Shown here one piece after another: positions 7,418 to 14,674 of a stretch of DNA of 64,000 nucleotides (position 1 is the first letter of the stretch; each line of letters opens with the position of its first letter). The position numbers were made by a program, and so were the translations under genes. Where the stretch lies: positions 1,260,001 to 1,324,000 of the forward strand of contig NZ_JAPWKB010000019.1 of assembly GCF_028283785.1 (NCBI RefSeq), read 5' to 3'. The stretch is from Paraburkholderia sp. GTDB lineage: Bacteria; Pseudomonadota; Gammaproteobacteria; Burkholderiales; Burkholderiaceae. The notes beneath the pieces are model-generated. The model saw only the letters and a list, made by a program, of their open reading frames with translations, was not told where the DNA came from and did not search any database.

Positions 7418-10400
7418 GTGACAGACCTGAGCCGTCGTCGGACTCGCGCGATAAAAAAACAGAACCTGCTCTTCAGGACGCTCGCGCGTCTTCGTGTCGG
7501 CCGCAAGCTGCTGCTGATCTATCTGCTCGACCTGACCGCCGTGCTCTATATCAGCGGCATCCTGATTCACGAGAAGTACATTTCGATCGACTTCTCGAAC
7601 AAGGAAACGATCGGCAACGCATACGTGGCGACCGTCCGCGATGCGTTGCTCGACTCGGCGCTGGCGGGCGCCGGCTGGCGACCCGCATCGACTGAACTGG
7701 AGCAGATCCAGCGTCGTCTGTCCGACGCCGAAGCGGCCTATGGCGAGCATATGCAAAGCGCGGCCATCAATGCGCGCGTTCGACTCGCGCTCGAACAGCT
7801 CGCGCGCGCGACCCGCCCGGAATCCGTCGCCGCAGCATCCCACGAAGCGATCGACGCGTGCCGCGAACTCGTGACGCGCGTGGGCAATCAGTCGAACCTG
7901 ATCCTCGACCCCGATCTCGACAGCTATTACTCGATGTCGCTGTCGATCCTCCGGTTTCCGGCGCTGCTCGATTCGGTGAACCGGATCGGCCGGGAATTGC
8001 ACGCGGCATCGGGTGCGCCTGGCGCCACCGGTCCCGACGACCTGTCGCGCGCGACGGCGTCGCCGGACGAAATGCGCACGCAGTATCTGGTGCTGGAAGG
8101 CCAGCTCGACGCGGTGTTGCAAGGTCTGCGTTCGGATTTCTCGGAAGCGGGCGCGGCCAACCATCGTCTGGCGGTCGCGCTGTCGCCGTCGATCGAACGG
8201 ATGCGCGCGGCCATCGAAACGTACCGGCAAACGGCGCGCGTCGTCGTCGATCACGGCGGCCACGTCGATCCGTCGATGCTGATCGCGGTCGAAATGGCGC
8301 AACAGGAAGTGGTGAAGAGCGTCGGCGGCGCATGGAGCGCAACCGGCAGCCAGCTCGACGAGCTGTTGCATGCACGCGTGCGCGGTCTGTTCCAGAAGAT
8401 GTGGCTGCACCTGGGCACGGCGCTGTTCCTGTTATGCAGCATCCTGTGCATGGTGTATTTCGTCGCGCAGCAAATCTCGCGGCCGCTGCGGCAACTGTCG
8501 CGCGTGATGGATGCGGTGCGTCGTACCGGCGATCACACGCAGCGCGCGGTGTGGCACAGCCAGGACGAAATCGGCCAGCTCGTCACAGGTTTCAACGAGA
8601 TGCTCGAACAGCTCGATCGCGAGCGCGACGTTCAGAAAGAACTGGCCGCGACCGCTCGTGCGTCGGCGGCGCAATATGCGCTCGTCGAAGCGACGCCGCT
8701 GCCGATGGTCGTCACCGCCATTCCCGGTCACGAGGTGCTGCATGCGAACCAGCCCGGTCTTTTCTGGCTGAACGGTTGCGCCGCCGATCCCTGGGGTTTC
8801 GGTCTGGATTCGGCAGTGCGCGCGCGGTTCTTCCAGCAATTGTCCGATCACGATGCCGTCGATGAATTCGAGGTGCGCTGGAAAGCCACCACCGAGCCGA
8901 CCTGGGCGATGCTGTCCGCGCGTCGGCTGAACTTCCAGGGGCGCGCCGCAATCCTGACGACCTTCACGCCGATCAACCAGATCAAGCTGATGGAGCAGCG
9001 TCTGGAACTGTGGGGCAAGGTGTTCGAAGCGTCGTCGGAAGCGATTCTGATTCTGGATCACGAACATCGGCTCGTCACCGCGAACGCCGCGTTCTATCGG
9101 GCTACCGGCTATCGCGCGGACGACGTGACCGGCAAGCCGCCCAGCTTTATCGCGGGCGGCCCGGACAACGACGAGGCGAGGGCGACGGTCGCGGCGAAAG
9201 TGGACCGGCTCGGCACGTGGCACGGCGAAGCGCCAGTGCGGCGTCGCGCGGGCGGCGATTATCCGGCGTGGGTGATGATCAGCGCGGTGCGCGACAAGCG
9301 CGGCGGCGTTTCGCATTACATCTGCACGCTGATCGACATCACGGACCGCAAGAAAAGCGAGGCGCGGATCCAGTTTCTCGCCGAACACGACGTGCTGACC
9401 GAACTGCCGAATCGCGCGCTGTTCGCGCGGCGTCTGGGTGGCGTGCTCGGCAATGCGCAGCGTAGCGGCGAGCGGATCGCCGTGCTGTTTATCGATCTCG
9501 ACCGCTTCAAGAACATCAACGATTCGCTCGGTCACCATGTCGGCGACGGCTTGCTGCGCTCGGTGTCGCGTCGTCTGATGCAGGCGGTGCGAACCAAAGA
9601 TACCGTCAGCCGTCTCGGCGGCGACGAATTCACGGTGATCCTGAACGGCGTGTCGAATGCCGCCGACGTCGCGCGCACGATCGACGAACGGCTGTTGCCG
9701 CTGATCCGTGCGCCGCACGAGATCGGGGGCGCGAGCTTGCAGGTGTCGTGCAGCGTCGGCGTCGCGCTGTTCCCCGAGGACGGCCACGATATCGAATCGT
9801 TGATGCAGAACGCCGACGCGGCGATGTATCAGGCGAAAGCGGCGGGGCGCAATCTGGTCAAGTTCTTCTCGGCGGATATGGCCGAGCACGCGCGTTACCG
9901 GCTCGCGCTCGAAGCCTGTTTGCGTTCTGCGATCGAAAGCCGCGAATTCCGGCTCGCCTACCAGCCGTGCGTGGACGCGCACACTGGCGAGTTGATTGGT
10001 GTCGAAGGGTTGTTGCGATGGAATAGCGCGCAAATCGGCACGGTCGCGCCTGCGCAGTTCATTCCGGTGGCGGAGGAAACGCGGCTGATCGTGCCGATCG
10101 GTGCATGGGTGATCGAAGAAGCGTGCCGGCAGATTGCCGAATGGCGTCGCGACGGATGGCACGAACTGCGCGTGTCGATCAACCTGTCGGCGATCCAGTT
10201 GGGCGACCCCGATCTGATCGACACACTGCGCAACAGTCTCGCCGCGCATCAGGTGCCGCCGGCACAGCTCGAACTCGAGATTACGGAAACCGTGTTGATG
10301 GATAACGCGGACGTCTACCTCGAAGCGATCGATGCGATTCGCGCGCTCGGCGTGCGGCTGTCGCTCGACGATTTCGGCACCGGCTATTCGAGCCTCAGCT

Positions 10401-10678
10401 ATCTGAACCGCTTCCCGCTCGATCGTCTGAAAATCGACCGCGCGTTCGTCCACGACATGCTCGATGCGCCCGCCGATCTGGCGATCGTAAAGGCGATCGT
10501 CGAACTCGGCCACGAACTCGGTTTGTCGGTGGTCGCGGAGGGCGTCGAGAGCGAGCACGAGGCGCAGATTCTGCGTGGTATCGGTTGCGACGAACTGCAG
10601 GGTTTCCTGTTCGCGAGCGCGCTATCGCCTGAAGAATTGTGGTCGTGGTCGAAGCAACGGATGGTCGCGGTTGCGTGA
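7418..10678 (+). CDS. Membrane GGDEF/EAL c-di-GMP signalling protein with HAMP and PAS domains
   Basis: About 1086 aa. GTG 7418 follows GGAGAAG by a good spacing; ATG 7400 is an in-frame alternative without a ribosome site. In order it has TM1 (LLLIYLLDLTAVLYISGILI), a periplasmic sensor region of about 280 residues, TM2 (ALFLLCSILCMVYFVA), HAMP, two PAS-like domains (the second FEASSEAILILDHEHRLVTANAAFYRATGY), a GGDEF domain with intact SRLGGDEF, and an EAL domain with VEGLLRW and DDFGTGYSSLSYL. The EAL signature reads EGL, a common active variant. Both diguanylate cyclase and phosphodiesterase activity are possible. It is monocistronic, followed by a strong hairpin. Confidence 0.93.
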   Translation: MTDLSRRRTRAIKKQNLLFRTLARLRVGRKLLLIYLLDLTAVLYISGILIHEKYISIDFSNKETIGNAYVATVRDALLDSALAGAGWRPASTELEQIQRRLSDAEAAYGEHMQSAAINARVRLALEQLARATRPESVAAASHEAIDACRELVTRVGNQSNLILDPDLDSYYSMSLSILRFPALLDSVNRIGRELHAASGAPGATGPDDLSRATASPDEMRTQYLVLEGQLDAVLQGLRSDFSEAGAANHRLAVALSPSIERMRAAIETYRQTARVVVDHGGHVDPSMLIAVEMAQQEVVKSVGGAWSATGSQLDELLHARVRGLFQKMWLHLGTALFLLCSILCMVYFVAQQISRPLRQLSRVMDAVRRTGDHTQRAVWHSQDEIGQLVTGFNEMLEQLDRERDVQKELAATARASAAQYALVEATPLPMVVTAIPGHEVLHANQPGLFWLNGCAADPWGFGLDSAVRARFFQQLSDHDAVDEFEVRWKATTEPTWAMLSARRLNFQGRAAILTTFTPINQIKLMEQRLELWGKVFEASSEAILILDHEHRLVTANAAFYRATGYRADDVTGKPPSFIAGGPDNDEARATVAAKVDRLGTWHGEAPVRRRAGGDYPAWVMISAVRDKRGGVSHYICTLIDITDRKKSEARIQFLAEHDVLTELPNRALFARRLGGVLGNAQRSGERIAVLFIDLDRFKNINDSLGHHVGDGLLRSVSRRLMQAVRTKDTVSRLGGDEFTVILNGVSNAADVARTIDERLLPLIRAPHEIGGASLQVSCSVGVALFPEDGHDIESLMQNADAAMYQAKAAGRNLVKFFSADMAEHARYRLALEACLRSAIESREFRLAYQPCVDAHTGELIGVEGLLRWNSAQIGTVAPAQFIPVAEETRLIVPIGAWVIEEACRQIAEWRRDGWHELRVSINLSAIQLGDPDLIDTLRNSLAAHQVPPAQLELEITETVLMDNADVYLEAIDAIRALGVRLSLDDFGTGYSSLSYLNRFPLDRLKIDRAFVHDMLDAPADLAIVKAIVELGHELGLSVVAEGVESEHEAQILRGIGCDELQGFLFASALSPEELWSWSKQRMVAVA

Positions 10679-10717
10679 CGGCGGTTGCAAGAGCTTGATC
10701 GCAAGAACGAGTTGACG

Positions 10718-10747
10718 CGGCATGCTTCGTTGAGCCGAAGCATGCCG
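10718..10747. terminator. Bidirectional terminator hairpin
   Basis: CGGCATGCTTCG (10718-10729) and CGAAGCATGCCG (10736-10747) form a perfect 12-bp stem with a 6-nt loop, between the convergent GGDEF/EAL and DUF2934 genes. Confidence 0.7.
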
Positions 10748-10773
10748 TACCGGCCCAGGCGTGACGCTTCCGT

Positions 10774-11088
10774 TCAGCGCGATGCGCCGCCGGACGATTG
10801 CGACTGATTCTGGCGCTGGCCTTCCGCTTGCGCCGCGTCCTGCAACTGCTGCAATGACGCATCGTCGAGCGGTTCGTCGGCGCGCACGCGTTCGGCCGAC
10901 TGGTCTGCGGCGGGTGCGGCGTCGGTCGATGCGCCGCCTTCCGCCTCGATCTGCCGACGGGCGTTCTCCCAGTGTTCTTCCGCCTTGCCATCCGGGCTGG
11001 CCTCGTCCTGCCACAGCTGATACGCGCGCGTTCTGATGCGGGCGTCGAGGTCGTCGTCGGTGGTGTTGCGGTTGTCTGCGTCGGCCAT
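10774..11088 (-). CDS. DUF2934 domain-containing small protein
   Basis: 104-aa hydrophilic protein with N-terminal DDLDARIRTRAYQLWQDEASPDGKAEEHWENARRQI, the DUF2934 signature (RAYxLWxxEGxPxGxxxxHWxxA). The rest is low-complexity Ala, Gln and Asp. ATG 11088 is preceded by an AGGAGA site. The family is widespread in Burkholderiales and Rhizobiales; its function is unknown. The frame is open far upstream, but that part is not protein-like. Confidence 0.85.
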   Translation of the reverse strand: MADADNRNTTDDDLDARIRTRAYQLWQDEASPDGKAEEHWENARRQIEAEGGASTDAAPAADQSAERVRADEPLDDASLQQLQDAAQAEGQRQNQSQSSGGASR

Positions 11089-11186
11089 GATCTGTCTCCT
11101 GGTAAGCGCGACGGACGTGGCGTCCGTCGTCGCGTGGCTCAGGCTACAGTCCAGCAATTCATGTTCCGACGCGCGACGCCGGGTCG

Positions 11187-11459
11187 TTACCGGCGCGCTT
11201 CGAAGTCGGCGACGCCCAGCAGCAGTTTCGACGCTTGTCGCGCGAGCATTTTGCGTTCGGCGACAGCGGTGATGCGTTTGCGGCCGTCCTCGAAGGTTCT
11301 GAGAATGCGCGCTTCGCTTGCGCCGCGTTGCAGCCAGAAATGTTGTTCGAGCGCTTCGCGGGTAACGACGCATTCGAGTTCGCGGCCCCGGATCGTCAGC
11401 ATGAAATTGATGCTGCGGCCGTCTGCGGAGACGTGAGGCTCCAGTTCGAGGATCTCCAT
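11187..11459 (-). CDS. DUF1488 family protein
   Basis: 90-aa protein from ATG 11459 (AGG about 9 nt upstream; GTG 11468 is an in-frame alternative). Segments SADGRSINFMLTIRGRELECVVTREAL and FWLQRGASEARILRTFEDGRKRI match the DUF1488 layout, a small beta-rich fold with a C-terminal helix. The family is often found near stress or regulatory genes; its biochemical role is unknown. It is co-directional with the DUF2934 gene, about 100 bp upstream of it. Confidence 0.8.
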   Translation of the reverse strand: MEILELEPHVSADGRSINFMLTIRGRELECVVTREALEQHFWLQRGASEARILRTFEDGRKRITAVAERKMLARQASKLLLGVADFEARR

Positions 11460-11636
11460 GATTCTCACCTATCGTGCTGACTGCGGTCTGAAGTACGGGC
11501 GGCTCGTGCCGGTCGTTGTTGAAATAGTTGCATGCAGGGCGGCAATTACGGGCAAAGGCGCGGTTGCTTGGGCGGGTCTGCTTGCGGACTCGCTTCCAGC
11601 GGGTGCGGCGGTGCGATGTGATTGCCGGGGCATGGG

Positions 11637-12008
11637 TCAGGCTGCGATCAGCGCTGCGTCGGGTTGGGCGCTGGCGACTGGGGCTGCAACTGCTGCGATG
11701 GCCGGGACGTGGAAATGCGCGTCTGTGCGGGATCGGATATCGCGCGTTGTTGGCGTGCTGCGCCACGCGTTGCGGTCGCAGAAGTCGCGCAGGACGGCGT
11801 GGAGATCGACTTCTGGGGCCGCGTTTCGGCTTTGTTCGCCACCGGCCGCCGACAGCAGTGCGAACCACGAATGCGGTGGCAGTAATTCATGCAGGCGACG
11901 CCCCGTTGCGTTCGAAAACCGCAGGCAGCCCGTGTCCGCGTACCAGGTGACGGTGATTGCGGTGGCGTCGGTGCCTCGGGTGGCGGTGCGGGGTGGTGTC
12001 GTCAGCAT
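11637..12008 (-). CDS. Hypothetical protein next to composite repeat B
   Basis: 123 aa from ATG 12008; the frame continues upstream into repeat DNA, so the start is uncertain. It contains ITVTWYADTGCLRFSNATG, LHELLPPHSWFALLSAAGGE and DLHAVLRDFCDRNAWRSTP, which look like real protein. The C-terminus is Ala/Pro-rich. I do not recognise the family. No ribosome site is obvious. It reads away from the repeat. Confidence 0.5.
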   Translation of the reverse strand: MLTTPPRTATRGTDATAITVTWYADTGCLRFSNATGRRLHELLPPHSWFALLSAAGGEQSRNAAPEVDLHAVLRDFCDRNAWRSTPTTRDIRSRTDAHFHVPAIAAVAAPVASAQPDAALIAA

Positions 12009-12129
12009 GGTGGTGGTTTTTTGGGGTTTTGCTGGGGTTGGGGTTTGGGGCGGTGTTTGGAGTCTTTGTTGGGACGCTGTGGCGGGATAGCAAGTGGTGT
12101 GCCCGGGCGGCGGTTTTTTGTTTTTGCTG

Positions 12130-12435
12130 GGATTTTTCTGGCTGGGGTTTGTGGTTTGGGTGGTTTTTTGTTGGCGTGCGTGGCCTGTTTTTGCGCTGGT
12201 CTGCCTGGATCGTCCCTGTGCGGGACCGGGTGCGTTTTGCGGTTCGCTTGGCGTTGGTTTGGTTGCGCCTGGCGTGGCGTGCGCGTCCTGTTTTCGCGGT
12301 GATTCGCCTGGATCGTCCCTGTGCGGGACCGGTGCGTTTTGCGGTTCGCTTGACGTTGGTTTGGTTGCGCCTGGCGTGGCGTGCGCGTCCTGTTTTCGCG
12401 GTGGTTCGCCTGGATCGTCCCTGTGCGGGACCGCA
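12130..12435. repeat. Tandem ~103-bp array, outer left arm of composite repeat B
   Basis: Three units with the GTCCCTGTGCGGGAC palindrome at 12212-12226, 12315-12329 and 12417-12431 (spacing 103 and 102). They are in the same orientation and near-identical to 1-221. The bases before this (12009-12130) are a T/G-rich tract with no visible gene. ORFs covering the array repeat the same short peptides and are rejected. Confidence 0.85.
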
Positions 12436-12469
12436 CCTACTTTTCTTTGCTCGCGCAAAGAAAAGTAGG
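12436..12469. repeat. Perfect 15-bp hairpin, copy 3
   Basis: Stem 12436-12450 pairs with 12455-12469 around loop TCGC. It is identical to the copy at 222-255 and lies at the inner edge of the left array of copy B. Confidence 0.9.
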
Positions 12470-13173
12470 CAAAAGAAAGCGCGTTTACCTCGCGCTCCGT
12501 AGCGAGTGGTGTCTAGTATTTTTCGGGTAGTGGACCGCGCACGTTTTGAGTGGTCGGTCGGTTTTTCGTGGTGGTCCGCGCCCGCACATCCCGCCCGCTT
12601 CGCGGCGGTAGCCCACTTCAAAAACCCGTTTTCGCCACGCTATTTTTCGGCCCTCTCGACGGTTCCGGCGTCCGGCCCGAAGCGCGGTTTGCGCACAGCA
12701 TTTGCCCTCCTTAAGGCCATTCCGGCGTCGGCTCAAAGCCCAGTTTTCACCCCCCGATTTGCCAGTCTTCACGACGGTTCCCGCAGCCGGCTCAAAGGCC
12801 AGTTTGCGCCACGGCATTCACCCGCCTTCACGACGGTTCCAGCGTCTGTCTCAAGGCCCGGTTGCGCCATGGCATTCACCCGCCTTCACGATGGTTTCGA
12901 CGCTCGGCGTAGCCAGGAATTTTGCGCGCGGGAACAGGCCGGCGCATGCCAGGAAAATGGGTTTTGTAACGGACGGAGTGCAGCGCGCGAATGCCGCTGA
13001 GAGATAAAGACGGGGCTGTGCCCGTCGGCTGTCGCGGAGCGAACAGCCGGAACGAATGACTGCCTTGTCACTCGCTTAAGCGGTGCGGCAACTCAAATCG
13101 TGCGCGGTCCACTACCGGTAAATGAACCGACGCCACTCGCTACAAAGTGTCGGTGTAAACGCGCTTTCTTTTG
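12470..13173. repeat. Core of composite repeat B (inverted copy of core A)
   Basis: About 700 bp without a convincing gene. Read as reverse complement it follows the core at 256-901: the GTGTCTAGTATTTTTCGGG end lies on the left here and on the right in copy A, while the CACTTTGTAGCGAGTGG end is on the right. Degenerate direct repeats around CTTCACGACGGTTCC and CGGCGTC fill 12640-12900. Copies A and B differ by point changes and small indels, so they are not a very recent duplication. Confidence 0.8.
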
Positions 13174-13193
13174 CCTACTTTTCTTTGCGCGAG

Positions 13194-14467
13194 TGTACAG
13201 ACTGGAGACATAGCTGACAGGTGTACAGGGACATGGTTGACACTTTCGGGCAATCGAACGCCCGGATCCAACCATGCCCTGGAACGTAAAAGACACCATG
13301 AGTCTCCGACAGGAATTCGTTTGCCTCGCTATCCAGCATTCGTTGCCGTTCAGCGAGTTATGCCGGCGCTTCAACATCAGCCGCCAGACCGGCTACAAGT
13401 GGCTGGAGCGCCATCGGGCTGAAGGCGGCGACGGTCTTGCCGATCGCTCCCGACGCCCGCATCACAGTCCCTGCGCTTCGCCCGATCAGGCGGTTCAGGC
13501 CGTGCTGGCATTGCGCCGTGAGCACGGCTGGGGCGGACGCAAGATCGCGCGACGCCTGCTTGATCTGGGCATGACCGGCGTTCCCGCGGCGGCCACGATC
13601 ACCGAGATCCTTCGCCGTCACGGGATGATCCATCCACACGCGTCCGCGCAGCGCCAGCACTGGCAGCGCTTCGAACATGCGTATCCGAATTCGCTCTGGC
13701 AGATGGATTTCAAGGGCGATTTCGCGACGCTGGAGACGGGGCGCTGCTCCCCGCTCACGGTGCTGGACGATCACTCGCGGTTCAACATCGTGCTGGCGGC
13801 CTGTTCGCGAACCACCACCGAGGTCGTGCGCACGGAGCTGGAGCGGGCGTTCCGCTGCTACGGTCTGCCCGTGCGTATCAATACGGACAATGGCGCGCCG
13901 GGGGCGCCCAGCGCCCCACGGCAGCTCACCGAGCTCGCGGTATGGCTGATCAGGCTGGGAATCCGCGTGAGCTACAGCCGGCCGTATCACCCGCAGACCA
14001 ATGGCAAGGATGAGCGGTTTCATCGCACGCTGAAGGCCGAAGTGCTCGAGCGTCATGCGTTCACCACGCACGCCCATGTGCAACGGGAGCTCGAGCGCTG
14101 GCGCCAGGTGTACAACACCGAGCGTCCGCACGAGGCGCTCGATATGGCCACTCCGCTCACGCGTTACAGGCCCAGCGAGCGGGCCATGCCCGAGCGGCTG
14201 CTGGAGCCTGAGTACAGCCCCGACGATGAAGTGTTACGGGTCAATGCAAGCGGCGTGGTGCGCTTCCGGGATCGGGTGCTGCGCCTGTCGGTTGCGCTCA
14301 AGGGACTGCGCGTGGCTGTGCGCCCGAAGCCCGATACGGACGGCGTGTATGAGTTCTGGTATGCCCATCACCGCGTCGCCAGACTTGACCTGAAGACCAC
14401 AAAACCGTAACCATCAGGTGTCAACGATGTCCCCGTACATGTGTCAACCATGTCTCCAGTCTGTACA
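13194..14467 (+). mobile_element. IS481-family insertion sequence (1274 bp)
   Basis: The ends are TGTACAGACTGGAGACAT at 13194 and its exact inverse ending at 14467. The similarity extends over about 50 bp of imperfect terminal inverted repeat. Each end contains two spaced copies of a GACATnGnTGACA-like motif, likely transposase binding sites. The flanking direct repeat CGCGAG (13188-13193 and 14468-14473) is a 6-bp target duplication, confirmed by the empty hairpin at 902-935. It has a single transposase ORF. The element looks intact and possibly active. Confidence 0.93.
13274..14410 (+). CDS. IS481 family transposase
   Basis: 378-aa DDE transposase. The N-terminal helix-turn-helix (FSELCRRFNISRQTGYKWLERHR) is followed by a DNA-binding linker and an integrase core from about residue 130. 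The catalytic residues are visible as DFKGDF (first Asp), NTDNGAPG (second Asp) and GKDERFHRTLK (Glu). C-terminal ERPHEALDMATPLTRY is typical of IS481. ATG 13274 gives the usual length. The frame is complete, without frameshift or stop. Confidence 0.95.
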   Translation: MPWNVKDTMSLRQEFVCLAIQHSLPFSELCRRFNISRQTGYKWLERHRAEGGDGLADRSRRPHHSPCASPDQAVQAVLALRREHGWGGRKIARRLLDLGMTGVPAAATITEILRRHGMIHPHASAQRQHWQRFEHAYPNSLWQMDFKGDFATLETGRCSPLTVLDDHSRFNIVLAACSRTTTEVVRTELERAFRCYGLPVRINTDNGAPGAPSAPRQLTELAVWLIRLGIRVSYSRPYHPQTNGKDERFHRTLKAEVLERHAFTTHAHVQRELERWRQVYNTERPHEALDMATPLTRYRPSERAMPERLLEPEYSPDDEVLRVNASGVVRFRDRVLRLSVALKGLRVAVRPKPDTDGVYEFWYAHHRVARLDLKTTKP

Positions 14468-14487
14468 CGCGAGCAAAGAAAAGTAGG

Positions 14488-14660
14488 TGCGGTCCCGCAC
14501 AGGGACGATCCAGGCAGACCAGCGTGAATACAGGACGCGCACGCCACGCCAGGCGCAACCAAACCAACACCGCGAGCACCGCCGAACGCACCCGGTCCCG
14601 CACAGGGACGATCCAGGCAAACCACCGGGAAAACAGGCCACGCACGCCAACATAAAACCA
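14488..14660. repeat. Inverted tandem array, outer right arm of composite repeat B
   Basis: Palindromes at 14492-14506 and 14595-14609, 103 bp apart, inverted relative to 12130-12435. The array runs to within about 15 bp of the stop codon of the hybrid histidine kinase gene. Confidence 0.82.
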
Positions 14661-14674
14661 ACCAACCACAACAA

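Larger units (their letters stand above)
13174..14487. repeat. 15-bp hairpin, copy 4, interrupted by an insertion sequence
   Basis: The left arm plus loop is at 13174-13193 and the right arm resumes at 14473-14487. The IS and one copy of the 6-bp duplication separate them. Without the IS, the sequence is identical to 902-935. Confidence 0.88.

Noticed and set aside
8432..10558. Long minus-strand ORF (708 codons) opposite the GGDEF/EAL gene
   Set aside because: Its composition is Arg/His/Asp-rich without domains. The plus strand carries intact PAS, GGDEF and EAL motifs; the antisense frame is open only because of third-position GC bias.
10774..11868. 364-codon minus-strand ORF as one protein
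   Set aside because: Only the last 104 codons match a family (DUF2934) and have a ribosome site; the upstream part overlaps the DUF1488 gene in another frame.
13358..14131. Minus-strand ORF inside the insertion sequence as a second IS gene
   Set aside because: IS481 elements carry a single transposase; this frame is the antisense of the catalytic core and has no motif.
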